Positions 1 through 5,554 of a stretch of 5,554 nt of DNA are shown here, piece by piece. The position numbers and the translations under genes were made by a program. The notes beneath the pieces are model-generated. The model had not been told where the DNA came from. It ran no database searches and saw nothing but the letters and a program-made list of their open reading frames with translations. The DNA is from an uncultured Intrasporangium sp. (lineage in GTDB: Bacteria; Actinomycetota; Actinomycetes; Actinomycetales; Dermatophilaceae), in the NCBI GenBank assembly GCA_937873285.1, contig CALMNV010000105.1, forward strand, positions 1 to 5,554, in the 5' to 3' direction. Positions within the stretch are counted from its first letter, which is position 1; every line of letters begins with the position of its first letter.

Positions 1-139
1 CGCCGAGCAGCGCGCTTTCGGTCTTGGAGGCGGCCGCGGCCTGGCCCGCCGGCAGCGCCACGGCGCCCGCCACGGTCAGGGCCATCGCGGCCGCCGCAGC
101 GACGGTGGCGCCGGCGAAGCGGGTGGATGTCATGCGCAT
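1..139 (-). CDS. Secreted protein, N-terminal signal peptide only (partial)
   Basis: The reading frame starts at an ATG (139-137) and runs off the left edge after 46 codons, so only the N-terminus is visible. It begins MRMTSTRF. A hydrophobic Ala/Val/Leu core spans about residues 9-30, and an Ala-rich stretch at 34-37 before S38 fits signal peptidase I cleavage (A-x-A). There is no lipobox Cys and no twin-arginine motif, so a Sec-exported soluble protein is most likely. The start is fixed by a near-perfect Shine-Dalgarno AAGGAGG six bases upstream; a second ATG at 133-131 lies too far from it. It is oriented the same way as the flavin oxidase upstream of it, but the 275-bp gap suggests its own promoter. 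The mature domain lies outside the window, so the function cannot be assigned. Confidence 0.8.
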   Translation of the reverse strand, partial: MRMTSTRFAGATVAAAAAMALTVAGAVALPAGQAAAASKTESALLG

Positions 140-145
140 GGGATT

Positions 146-152
146 CCTCCTT
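146..152 (-). promoter_or_regulatory. Shine-Dalgarno for the secreted-protein gene
   Basis: Read on the minus strand, the sequence is AAGGAGG followed by six bases and then ATG (139-137). This is an almost ideal anti-16S match and decides between the two in-frame ATGs of the gene at 1-139. Confidence 0.8.
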
Positions 153-362
153 GACGAGGAGACGAACCGCCCGGCAGCGGGATGCGACGAACGGGGTCCG
201 ATGACCATCTCCACGGGGTAGTTCGAAGGAGCGCGCCGATCGGATTGGAGGACCGCTCGCTGGCTTTCGGGGCAACGCCGGCGCCTGCCATGGGACGCAC
301 CCTGCCCCAGCCCGCCCGGCCGCTCGGCGGCGCGTGGTGCTGCGCCGACCACTACGGTCCCG

Positions 363-395
363 ACGACGCGCTTCCAGCGGTGGGGCGCACGTCGT
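363..395 (-). terminator. Possible hairpin terminator after the flavin oxidase
   Basis: ACGACG (363-368) pairs with CGTCGT (390-395), with one mismatch and two more pairs inside, around a loop of about 15 bases. It lies about 20 bases beyond the stop codon of the minus-strand oxidase. A second stem, CGGCGC (328-333) with GCGCCG (342-347), lies further on. Neither has a U-tract. Short stems arise by chance in DNA this GC-rich, so this is only a candidate. Confidence 0.25.
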
Positions 396-414
396 GGTCC
401 GTCCCGGCGCTCCG

Positions 415-1929
415 TCAGGCGGTCACGGACTGGGGGAAGCGGAAGAGGTTGGTCGGGTCGACCTTGGCCTTCGTCGCCTGGAGCCGGGGGTAGGTGCCGG
501 GCCAGTACGCGTTGCCGTAGTCCGGGATCGCGCGGTCGAGGTAGTTGACGTAGGCGCCGGTGCCGCAGAAGGGCGCCATCGCCGCCCGGAAGCCGCGGAC
601 GTAGCCGTCGAACGGAGTCGGGTCGAGGCTGGGGGTCGAGGTGCTCCACCGCGCCAGGTAGTGCAGCATCATCAGGGCGTTGCGATGCCCGAAGGCCGAG
701 TCGGTGGTGCTCGTGGCGCGCACCGCCCCTCCGAGCCCGACCACCGAGCACCCGGTCCACGTGGCCTTGGGCACCTTGAGCCCCGCCTGCACCTGCTCGA
801 CGAGCTTGGCGATGCCGCCGCTGGAGAGCGGGCTGTAGACCATCGTCGAGGCGCCCGCGGACGGCACGCGCGGGATGGACCCGGCGGGGGAGAGCCGGCA
901 GGTGCTGTAGGAGGTGCACTGCGCCTCGTCGAGCATCGTCGCCATGTAGCCGCGTGAGGTGATGGAGCGGGAGGTGGGCTTGACGCCGATGCGGGCCACG
1001 AGCGCGTCGAGCTGGGGGCCGAGCGCGCTCGCCGGGCCGATCCACGTGCCGGTGACCGCGACGGTGGTCCGGCCCGTCGACGGGGTGGCCCGGAAGGTGA
1101 GCTGGCAGCCGAGCCGAGGGTCCGCGGTGGGCAGGAACGACTGGAAGCCCGCGACCACCTTGGGGGCCGCGGTCATGGGGTAGGGCAGCGAGAAGACCTG
1201 GAAGGTCGGCGCGGGCCGCAGGCTGAACGTCAAGGAGGTGACGACGCCGAAGGACCCGCCGCCGCCCCCGCGCAGCGCCCAGAACAGACCCGGCCAGCGC
1301 GACGCCGAGACCTGTTTGACCGACCCGTCGGCGAAGACGACGGTGGCAGCGGTCAGCTGGTCGCAGGTCAGTCCCCACGGCCGGGTCAGCACGCCGATGC
1401 CGCCACCCATCGTCAGCCCGGAGATGCCGACGCTGCCGCAGGTGCCGCCGGGCAGCGCCAAGCCGGCGCTGGAGACCCCCTGGTAGACGTCGATGAGGCG
1501 CGCGCCGGCGCCCACCGTCGCCGAGCCGGCTGCGACCTGCACCCGCGAGATGAGGGTGGTGTCGATGACGAGCCCGGTGCTCGTCGACCAGCCGGTCAGC
1601 GCGTGTCCTCCCGAGCGCACGGTGAACGCGACGCCGTTGGAGCTGGCGAAGCGCACGCAGGCCGACACGTCGGCGTCCGACACGCACCGGGCGACGGCCG
1701 ACGGCAGGATCGAGTCGAATCGCGGGTTGTAGCCGCGGGACACGGCGGCATACCCGCTGGAGCCCTTGACATACAGCCTGCCGGTCATCCGCTGCTGCAG
1801 CTGGGACCACGGGGGGCTGGCCGCCGCGGCGCCCAGGGCGAGCAGCGCCACCCCGCCCCCGACGCCGCGCAGCACCGTGCGCCTGGAGACGTCCGCTGGC
1901 CCGACGCCGGCGACCTCGAGAAGCGACAT
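415..1929 (-). CDS. Tat-exported FAD-linked oxidase, berberine-bridge (BBE) type
   Basis: A 504-residue flavin-dependent oxidase of the PCMH/BBE family, complete. The N-terminus carries a twin-arginine signal (SRRTVL, residues 15-20) followed by a Gly/Ala/Leu hydrophobic stretch to about 38, so it is probably exported folded with FAD already bound. The FAD-binding domain covers about 70-240. RSGGH gives His109 and GGTCGSVG gives Cys164, the two residues that bind FAD covalently in bicovalent members such as glucooligosaccharide oxidase. A glycine run (GGGGGSFG) follows at about 221-228. The C-terminal BBE domain ends with YVNYLD (460-465), RLQATK and DPTNLFRFPQSV. Relatives oxidise sugars, alkaloids or polyketides with O2, releasing H2O2; the substrate here cannot be read from the sequence. 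Start: ATG at 1929, with GGGAGG four bases upstream. It is transcribed divergently from the operon at 2013. Confidence 0.93.
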   Translation of the reverse strand: MSLLEVAGVGPADVSRRTVLRGVGGGVALLALGAAAASPPWSQLQQRMTGRLYVKGSSGYAAVSRGYNPRFDSILPSAVARCVSDADVSACVRFASSNGVAFTVRSGGHALTGWSTSTGLVIDTTLISRVQVAAGSATVGAGARLIDVYQGVSSAGLALPGGTCGSVGISGLTMGGGIGVLTRPWGLTCDQLTAATVVFADGSVKQVSASRWPGLFWALRGGGGGSFGVVTSLTFSLRPAPTFQVFSLPYPMTAAPKVVAGFQSFLPTADPRLGCQLTFRATPSTGRTTVAVTGTWIGPASALGPQLDALVARIGVKPTSRSITSRGYMATMLDEAQCTSYSTCRLSPAGSIPRVPSAGASTMVYSPLSSGGIAKLVEQVQAGLKVPKATWTGCSVVGLGGAVRATSTTDSAFGHRNALMMLHYLARWSTSTPSLDPTPFDGYVRGFRAAMAPFCGTGAYVNYLDRAIPDYGNAYWPGTYPRLQATKAKVDPTNLFRFPQSVTA

Positions 1930-1933
1930 GGAT

Positions 1934-1939
1934 CCTCCC
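1934..1939 (-). promoter_or_regulatory. Shine-Dalgarno of the flavin oxidase
   Basis: On the minus strand GGGAGG precedes the ATG (1929-1927) by four bases. The spacing is slightly short but acceptable. It supports this start, which keeps the complete twin-arginine signal. Confidence 0.65.
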
Positions 1940-1971
1940 TGACCCCCGTGCGGCGTGCCCGATGCCGTCGA

Positions 1972-1977
1972 ACCCTA
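1972..1977 (-). promoter_or_regulatory. -10 element of the flavin oxidase promoter
   Basis: The minus strand reads TAGGGT, a typical actinobacterial -10 box (TAnnnT). Transcription would begin at about 1965, giving a leader of about 36 bases that contains the GGGAGG ribosome binding site. No good TTGACA-like -35 lies at the usual distance. An identical element on the plus strand lies 23 bp away and faces the opposite direction. Confidence 0.5.
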
Positions 1978-2000
1978 CTCGCCGGTCCGGCCCCGCGGGC

Positions 2001-2006
2001 TAGGGT
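2001..2006 (+). promoter_or_regulatory. -10 element of the operon promoter (leaderless start)
   Basis: TAGGGT ends seven bases before the GTG start at 2013, so the transcript should begin on or next to the start codon. The TAG inside this box is also an in-frame stop, so no earlier start is possible for the dehydrogenase, and the six bases between have no Shine-Dalgarno. All three points indicate a leaderless mRNA. There is no clear -35 hexamer at 16-18 bp, which suggests that the promoter may need an activator or relies on the -10 region. Confidence 0.6.
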
Positions 2007-2012
2007 GTTGCG

Positions 2013-3014
2013 GTGTTCCGTGCCGAGCGCGCCTTCTGGACGGTCGCTGCCTCCGTGGGCGAGCTTCGGCCCGCGGAGGTGCCGACGCCCGGTCCCGGGG
2101 AGGTGCTCGTCCGCGCCCTTCACAGCGGCATCAGCCGGGGGACCGAGACCCTGGTCTTCCGCGGTGGCGTGCCGGCCAGCCAGTATGCCGCGATGCGCGC
2201 GCCGTTCCAGGACGGCGACTTCCCCGGGCCGGTGAAGTACGGCTATCTCAGTGTCGGCGTCGTCGAGGCAGGGCCGGCGCAGCTCGTCGGCCGGACGGTG
2301 TTCTGCCTGCATCCCCACCAGAGCGCCTACGTCGTGCCGGCGGCGGCGGTCTCGGTGGTGCCGGACGGTGTCCCTGCACGGCGGGCCGTGCTGGGCGGCA
2401 CGGTGGAAACCGCCGTCAACGCGCTGTGGGACGCCGCGCCGCTCGTGGGGGACCGGGTCGCGGTGGTCGGCGCAGGCATGGTCGGCTGCTGCGTCGCGCG
2501 CCTGCTGGCCCGGATCCCCGGGGTGCAGGTCACCCTGGTCGACGCCCTCGGGTCGCGGGCTGCGGTGGCCGAGGCGCTGGAGGTCGACTTCGCCCGGGTC
2601 GTGCCCGACGCCGCGCCCCCCGCCGACCTCGTCGCGGACTGCGACCTCGTCGTGCACACCAGCGCCACGGCGGCGGGCCTGCAGCTGTCGCTGGAGCTGC
2701 TGGCCGCCGACGCGACCGTGGTGGAGCTCAGCTGGTATGGCGATGGCGAGGTTGCGCTGGCCCTGGGTGGCTCCTTCCACTCCCGGCGCCTCGGCGTGCG
2801 AGCCAGCCAGGTGGGAGAGGTGGCCGCGGCCCGTCGGTCGAGGCGGAGCCGGTCCGACCGGCTCGCGCTCGCGCTCGACCTGCTGCGCGACCCTGCCTTC
2901 GACGCGCTGCTCACGGGCCGGTGCCGATTCGAGGAGCTGCCGGAGGTCATGGCGGGCCTCGCGAGCGGCAGGCTTGCCGGCATCTGCCACACCGTCGACT
3001 ACCAGGAGGGCTAG
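2013..3014 (+). CDS. BchC-like medium-chain dehydrogenase/reductase, zinc ligands absent
   Basis: A 333-residue protein of the medium-chain dehydrogenase/reductase (MDR) superfamily, first gene of the operon. An N-terminal GroES-like domain covers about 1-125, and a Rossmann domain begins near 148 with VVGAGMVG (151-158) and an acidic residue at the end of the second strand (TLVD, D177), suggesting NAD(H) use. Where zinc alcohol dehydrogenases have Cys in GICGTD, this protein has GISRGTE (39-45, Ser41), and the four-Cys structural zinc lobe is missing. The SGIS-x-GTE pattern resembles BchC, the bacteriochlorophyllide hydroxyethyl dehydrogenase, and its non-photosynthetic relatives. It is therefore probably a cytosolic, zinc-independent NAD(P)-dependent oxidoreductase with an unknown substrate. 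The PTPS-like gene starts 4 bp after it, so a shared pathway is likely. The GTG start appears leaderless. Confidence 0.88.
   Translation: MFRAERAFWTVAASVGELRPAEVPTPGPGEVLVRALHSGISRGTETLVFRGGVPASQYAAMRAPFQDGDFPGPVKYGYLSVGVVEAGPAQLVGRTVFCLHPHQSAYVVPAAAVSVVPDGVPARRAVLGGTVETAVNALWDAAPLVGDRVAVVGAGMVGCCVARLLARIPGVQVTLVDALGSRAAVAEALEVDFARVVPDAAPPADLVADCDLVVHTSATAAGLQLSLELLAADATVVELSWYGDGEVALALGGSFHSRRLGVRASQVGEVAAARRSRRSRSDRLALALDLLRDPAFDALLTGRCRFEELPEVMAGLASGRLAGICHTVDYQEG
3004..3009 (+). promoter_or_regulatory. Shine-Dalgarno of the PTPS-like gene
   Basis: AGGAGG lies inside the last codons of the dehydrogenase, nine bases before ATG 3019 and six before an in-frame TTG at 3016. The spacing alone would allow the TTG, but ATG is the stronger start codon and gives an N-terminus (MFSVTV) that matches the first strand of the fold. 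Confidence 0.6.
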
Positions 3015-3018
3015 GTTG

Positions 3019-3417
3019 ATGTTCAGCGTCACCGTCCGGGACCACATGATGATCGCGCACAGCCTTCGCGGCGAGGTGTTCGGGCCGGCTCAGCGACTCC
3101 ACGGCGCCACCTATGTGGTCGACGCGACGTTCCGCAGGCAGGCGCTCGACGCCGACAACCTCGTCGTCGACATCGGCCGGGCGGCGGAGCAGCTGCACGC
3201 CGTGCTCGCGGAGCTGAGCTATCGCAACCTCGACGACGAGCCGGGGCTCGCGGGCGGCAACACCACCACCGAGGCGCTGGCGCAGGTGGTGGCCGACCGG
3301 TTGGCTGCCCGCGTCGCGGCGGGCGAGCTCGGCGAGGGCGCGCGGGAGCTGGCCGGGATCACCGTCACCCTGGGGGAGTCGCACGTGGCGTGGGCCAGCC
3401 ACGAGCGGGACCTGTGA
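3019..3417 (+). CDS. PTPS/QueD-fold protein with a degenerate active site
   Basis: A 132-residue protein of the 6-pyruvoyl-tetrahydropterin synthase / 6-carboxytetrahydropterin synthase (QueD) family, near the normal length. Recognisable landmarks: IAHSL (His14, first zinc histidine), [13 protein letters not shown] (20-32, the FGKC...HGHNY region), VVDIG (49-53), [12 protein letters not shown] (66-77, the LDHxxLN region), NTTTEALA (81-88, the NPTAEnLA region) and LGESHVAW (118-125, with Glu120 as pterin anchor). Compared with the family, the catalytic Cys is Ala24, the second HGH histidine is Ala30, and the catalytic Asp-His pair is Ser67-Tyr68. The conventional mechanism therefore cannot operate, although the fold and the pterin-binding Glu seem intact. 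It may bind a pterin, or act on a different substrate by other chemistry. It lies between the dehydrogenase (4 bp) and the glycosyltransferase (4-bp overlap), so co-translation is likely. Automatic annotation as QueD would probably mislead. Confidence 0.87.
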   Translation: MFSVTVRDHMMIAHSLRGEVFGPAQRLHGATYVVDATFRRQALDADNLVVDIGRAAEQLHAVLAELSYRNLDDEPGLAGGNTTTEALAQVVADRLAARVAAGELGEGARELAGITVTLGESHVAWASHERDL

Positions 3418-4514
3418 GGGTGGTCCACGTCGTCGCGCCGGGCACCGTGGACGACCCGCTGCGGCCCAGTGGCGGCAACACCTACGACCGTCGGGTCTGC
3501 GAGGAGCTCACGGCGCTGGGCTGGTCGTTAGAGGTGCACGCGTTGCCCGGCCGGTGGCCCCACCCGGACGCCGCCGCCCGGGCTTTGCTGGGCAGTGTGC
3601 TGGCCGCGGTCCCCGACGGGGCCCTCGTGCTCCTCGACGGCCTCGTCGCGTGCTGCAGCCCCGACGTGCTGGTGCCGGAGGCGCGTCGGTTGCCTCTGGT
3701 CGTCCTCGTCCACCTGCCGCTCGGCATGCGCGGTGACGGCGACGGCACCGGGCCGGCGGCCGCCGACGAGGCCGCGGTCCTGTCCGCTGCCGCAGCCGTC
3801 GTGGCGACGAGCCGCTGGACCCGGAGCTGGCTGCTGCGGCGCTACTCGCTGGCCCGGGGCCGGGTGGCGGTCGCCCAGCCGGGCGTCGAGGCCGCACCCC
3901 TCGCGACCGGCTCCGCCGGTGGTGGGCGGCTGCTGTGCGTCGCGGCCGTGACGCCGGGCAAGGGGCAGGACCAGCTCCTGACGGCGCTCGCCGGGGTCGT
4001 CGACCTCGAGTGGCGGTGCACGTTCGCAGGGACGCTGGCCCTGGACCCGAGCTTCGCCGAGGGCCTCGTCCGGCAGGCGCGGGAGGCTGGAGTCGCCGAC
4101 CGGGTGCGCTTTCTCGGCCCGGTGACCGGTCGCGAGCTCGACGGGCTGTATGCCGGGTCGGACCTGCTCGTCCTCGCCTCGCGGTTCGAGACCTACGGCA
4201 TGGTCGTGACGGAGGCGCTCGCTCGCGGCATTCCCGTGGTGGCCACCTCCGTGGGCGGTGTGCCCGAGGCGCTCGGCCCAGCCTCCGGCGGCACCCCACC
4301 CGGTCTGCTGGTGGACCCCGGTGACACCGAGGCGCTCGCCGGGGCGCTGCGCTCGTGGCTCATCGAGCCGGAGCTGCGCGACCGGCTCCGGGGCGCGGCG
4401 CGCTGTCGCCGCCGCAGCCTGCCGCCGTGGTCGGTGACCGTCCGGCGCGTGGCGGCAGTGCTGACGCAGGCGTCGGGTGAACCGAGCCGGGCCGGTCGCC
4501 GTCCTAGTCGCTGA
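3414..4514 (+). CDS. GT4-family (GT-B fold) glycosyltransferase
   Basis: A 366-residue cytosolic glycosyltransferase that moves a sugar from a nucleotide donor to an unknown acceptor. The N-terminal acceptor domain starts with a beta strand ([10 protein letters not shown]), then has the SGGN glycine loop (19-22) and VHLPL (99-103). The C-terminal donor domain starts near 170, with [10 protein letters not shown] (176-185), [10 protein letters not shown] (233-242), SDLLVLAS (249-256) and the retaining-GT signature E-x7-E (Glu259 and Glu267, ETYGMVVTE), followed by GIPVVAT. The chosen GTG at 3414 overlaps the previous stop (GTGA), a classic translational-coupling arrangement, and gives the expected first strand. 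A GTG at 3390 would add eight residues with no clear ribosome binding site. The tail after about residue 352 is short, basic and probably disordered. Its place between a pterin-fold protein and a membrane protein suggests that the acceptor is an intermediate of this pathway. Confidence 0.9.
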   Translation: MRVVHVVAPGTVDDPLRPSGGNTYDRRVCEELTALGWSLEVHALPGRWPHPDAAARALLGSVLAAVPDGALVLLDGLVACCSPDVLVPEARRLPLVVLVHLPLGMRGDGDGTGPAAADEAAVLSAAAAVVATSRWTRSWLLRRYSLARGRVAVAQPGVEAAPLATGSAGGGRLLCVAAVTPGKGQDQLLTALAGVVDLEWRCTFAGTLALDPSFAEGLVRQAREAGVADRVRFLGPVTGRELDGLYAGSDLLVLASRFETYGMVVTEALARGIPVVATSVGGVPEALGPASGGTPPGLLVDPGDTEALAGALRSWLIEPELRDRLRGAARCRRRSLPPWSVTVRRVAAVLTQASGEPSRAGRRPSR

Positions 4515-4521
4515 CCACCGG

Positions 4522-5554
4522 ATGAGGAAGAGCTGCACCGTGCTGATGAGACGTCGTCGCGGACTTGCGTCGGCTGGCCTGCCGCGGCGCCGAGCCGGGT
4601 GGCTGCGTGGGTTGCTGGCGGTCGCGGTCCTCGGGGTCGTGGTGTGGCGCGTCGGGAGTGGGCCCTTCCTCGCCGGCCTGGCCGGGGTCGACCTCCGGTC
4701 GCTGACAGCGGCCGGCGCGGTGGCAGGCGTCACGACGCTGTGCTCCGCCTGGCGGTGGACGCTGGTGGCTCGCGGCCTCGGGGCGCAGGTGCCGCTCGGG
4801 GCTGCCGTCGCGGCCTGCTATCGGTCGCAGTTCGTCAACGTGGCGACCCCCGGCGGGATGCTCGGCGACGTGGACCGGGCGGTGCGCCACGGGCGCGCCG
4901 TCGGAGACACCAGCCTGGCCGTGCGTGCGGTGGCCTACGAGCGGCTCGCGGGCCAGGCGGTGCTGCTCGTCATGGTCGCGCCCACGCTGTGCGTGCTGGA
5001 CTCCCCGGTGCGTGCTCCCGCCCGCGTGGCGGTCGCCGGCGTCCTCGTCGCCGCGGCCCTCGCCGTGCTGGTGCCGGGTGCTCGCACCCGGGTGCGGCGG
5101 GGGTGGGCGCGGACGGCAAGACTGGGCGGCATACGGCCGGGCCTGCTTCCGGGAGGGGCACGTCTCGGCATCGTCGTCGCGTCGGCCCTGGCCGTCTGCG
5201 GATACGTGCTGACCCTCCTGCTGGCCGCCCGGACGGCCGGTTCGAGCGCTGCGACTCTCCAGCTGCTGCCCCTGGCGCTCGTCGTGCTCGCTGCCGCTGG
5301 TCTGCCCAACATCGCCGGCTGGGGGCCGCGCGAGGGTGTCGCGGCGTGGGCCTTCGCCGCCGCGGGGCTGGGCGCGCAGCCGCTGCTGCGGTCGTGCGAG
5401 ACCTTGCTGGCCGTGGCCCGACGGTCACGCGAGCGAGGCATCCCGGCGCCAAAGGCGGCGTCGGCGAATCCCTTCGAACTCAGCGCCCGCGAGCGTGAAG
5501 TGCTGAGTCTGATCGCCGCGGGCCGCTCCGACGGCGAGATCGCCGACGCGCTCT
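4522..5554 (+). CDS. UPF0104/LPG-synthase-type membrane protein, joined in frame to a LuxR-like C-terminus (partial)
   Basis: The frame is open from 4522 to the right edge (344 codons). Up to about residue 281 it resembles the lysylphosphatidylglycerol synthase transmembrane / AglD-like family (UPF0104). An Arg-rich N-terminus precedes hydrophobic spans at about 27-43, 60-74, 144-158, 168-186, 214-233 and 246-261. Family landmarks are SAWRW (75-79), YRSQFVN (100-106), TPGGMLGD (109-116), AYERLAGQ (138-145) and PNIAGWGPREG (262-272). Such proteins sit in the cytoplasmic membrane and are linked to lipid modification or lipid-linked sugar handling, so this one could present an acceptor or move the product. 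From about 282 the sequence is LuxR-like instead (separate entry). The start is uncertain: ATG 4522 lies 7 bp after the glycosyltransferase stop with no Shine-Dalgarno, GTG 4540 has AGGA 11 bp upstream, and ATG 4546 is also possible. Confidence 0.75.
   Translation, partial: MRKSCTVLMRRRRGLASAGLPRRRAGWLRGLLAVAVLGVVVWRVGSGPFLAGLAGVDLRSLTAAGAVAGVTTLCSAWRWTLVARGLGAQVPLGAAVAACYRSQFVNVATPGGMLGDVDRAVRHGRAVGDTSLAVRAVAYERLAGQAVLLVMVAPTLCVLDSPVRAPARVAVAGVLVAAALAVLVPGARTRVRRGWARTARLGGIRPGLLPGGARLGIVVASALAVCGYVLTLLLAARTAGSSAATLQLLPLALVVLAAAGLPNIAGWGPREGVAAWAFAAAGLGAQPLLRSCETLLAVARRSRERGIPAPKAASANPFELSAREREVLSLIAAGRSDGEIADAL
5365..5554 (+). other. LuxR-type regulator C-terminal segment fused to the membrane protein
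   Basis: From GLGAQPLL onward (residue 282) the translation reads like the end of a large ATPase/TPR LuxR-type regulator. First comes an amphipathic helix of the pattern LGA-x-PLL...LAxxARRSR, then a linker, then LSAREREVLSLIAAGRS (320-336) and GEIADAL, the first two helices of a LuxR/GerE helix-turn-helix, cut by the window edge. The expected last membrane helix of the UPF0104 family is absent, and codons in the segment (CCA, AAG, AAT, GAA, AGT) are less GC-biased than those upstream. The frame is unbroken across the join. Either two genes fused by deletion or recombination, or the assembly is chimeric; the sequence alone cannot decide. Confidence 0.7.

Larger units (their letters stand above)
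140..414. other. Intergenic region between secreted-protein gene and flavin oxidase
   Basis: This 275-base gap holds the ribosome binding site of the left gene and a weak hairpin near the end of the flavin oxidase. The plus-strand frames that cross it are short, Arg/Ala/Pro-rich and have no ribosome binding site. I looked on the minus strand for a -10 box (TAnnnT) with a -35 partner upstream of position 139 and found none I would defend, so the left gene's promoter is not located. No riboswitch fold was recognised. Confidence 0.5.

Noticed and set aside
190..300. Possible riboswitch upstream of the secreted-protein gene
   Set aside because: Stretches such as GGGGCAAC on the plus strand and GTTGCCCCGAAAGCC on the minus strand recall pieces of known aptamers. 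I could not assemble the conserved core of the glycine, SAM, cobalamin, c-di-GMP or c-di-AMP classes on either strand.
1785..3047. 420-codon open frame on the minus strand across the divergent promoter, dehydrogenase and start of the oxidase gene
   Set aside because: It is rich in Arg, Gly, Ala, His and Pro with no recognisable domain, and it runs antisense to a clear dehydrogenase gene. Long antisense frames are expected at this GC content. Its last part is an out-of-frame reading of the oxidase gene.
2251..3417. Long plus-strand frame that would make the PTPS-like protein a C-terminal part of a 388-residue protein
   Set aside because: The extra N-terminal residues are an out-of-frame translation of the dehydrogenase, dominated by Arg, Ser, Pro and Trp. 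The PTPS-like domain has its own ATG and Shine-Dalgarno at 3004-3021.
3414..3417. Overlap of glycosyltransferase start and PTPS-like stop as a possible frameshift or fusion
   Set aside because: Both proteins are complete with proper ends; the GTGA overlap is ordinary translational coupling.
3528..4733. 401-codon minus-strand frame opposite the glycosyltransferase
   Set aside because: Biased Arg/Pro/Ala composition, no domain, and fully antisense to a GT4 gene with intact motifs.
4599..5498. 299-codon plus-strand frame overlapping the membrane-protein gene
   Set aside because: It is an Arg/Gly/Ala-rich shadow. The other frame gives hydrophobic spans and family motifs such as PNIAGWGPREG.
5365..5554. 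Frameshift as the explanation for the LuxR-like end of the membrane protein
   Set aside because: The frame is the same on both sides of the join, and both sides give convincing protein sequence in it. The change is a switch of homology, not of reading frame.

Overview
The window is very G+C-rich, with third codon positions almost all G or C. Its genes pack into short-gap operons, and two TAGGGT -10 elements drive divergent transcription, one of them apparently leaderless. This points to a high-GC actinobacterium; a member of the Micrococcales/Intrasporangiaceae would fit, but that is only a guess. Both window edges cut through genes. No tRNA, rRNA, CRISPR array or insertion sequence was seen.

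Layout. (1) 1-139, minus strand: the first 46 residues of an exported protein, consisting of a signal peptide with an excellent Shine-Dalgarno sequence. (2) 140-414: intergenic, with one weak terminator-like hairpin. (3) 415-1929, minus strand: a complete Tat-exported, berberine-bridge-type flavin oxidase with both residues for bicovalent FAD (His109, Cys164). (4) 1930-2012: an 83-bp divergent promoter region. (5) 2013 to the right edge, plus strand: a tight operon of a BchC-like, zinc-ligand-free medium-chain dehydrogenase, a PTPS/QueD-fold protein, a GT4 glycosyltransferase and a UPF0104/LPG-synthase-type multispan membrane protein. The first three are 4 bp apart or overlap by 4 bp, and the fourth starts about 7 bp after the third.

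Reading of the operon (inference): an NAD(P)-dependent redox step, a pterin-fold protein, a sugar transfer and a membrane step suggest a small biosynthetic pathway for a glycosylated, possibly pterin-related or lipid-linked, molecule. Its product is not identifiable from sequence. The PTPS-like protein has lost the catalytic Cys, the Asp-His dyad and one of three zinc histidines of the PTPS/QueD family, yet keeps the pterin-anchoring Glu and the rest of the fold. It is therefore unlikely to be an ordinary 6-pyruvoyl- or 6-carboxytetrahydropterin synthase.

The right end is odd. Without any frame break, the membrane protein stops resembling its family at about 5365-5385 and becomes the C-terminus of a LuxR-type regulator, including the start of its helix-turn-helix. 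This is either a real gene fusion or deletion, or an assembly chimera close to a contig end.
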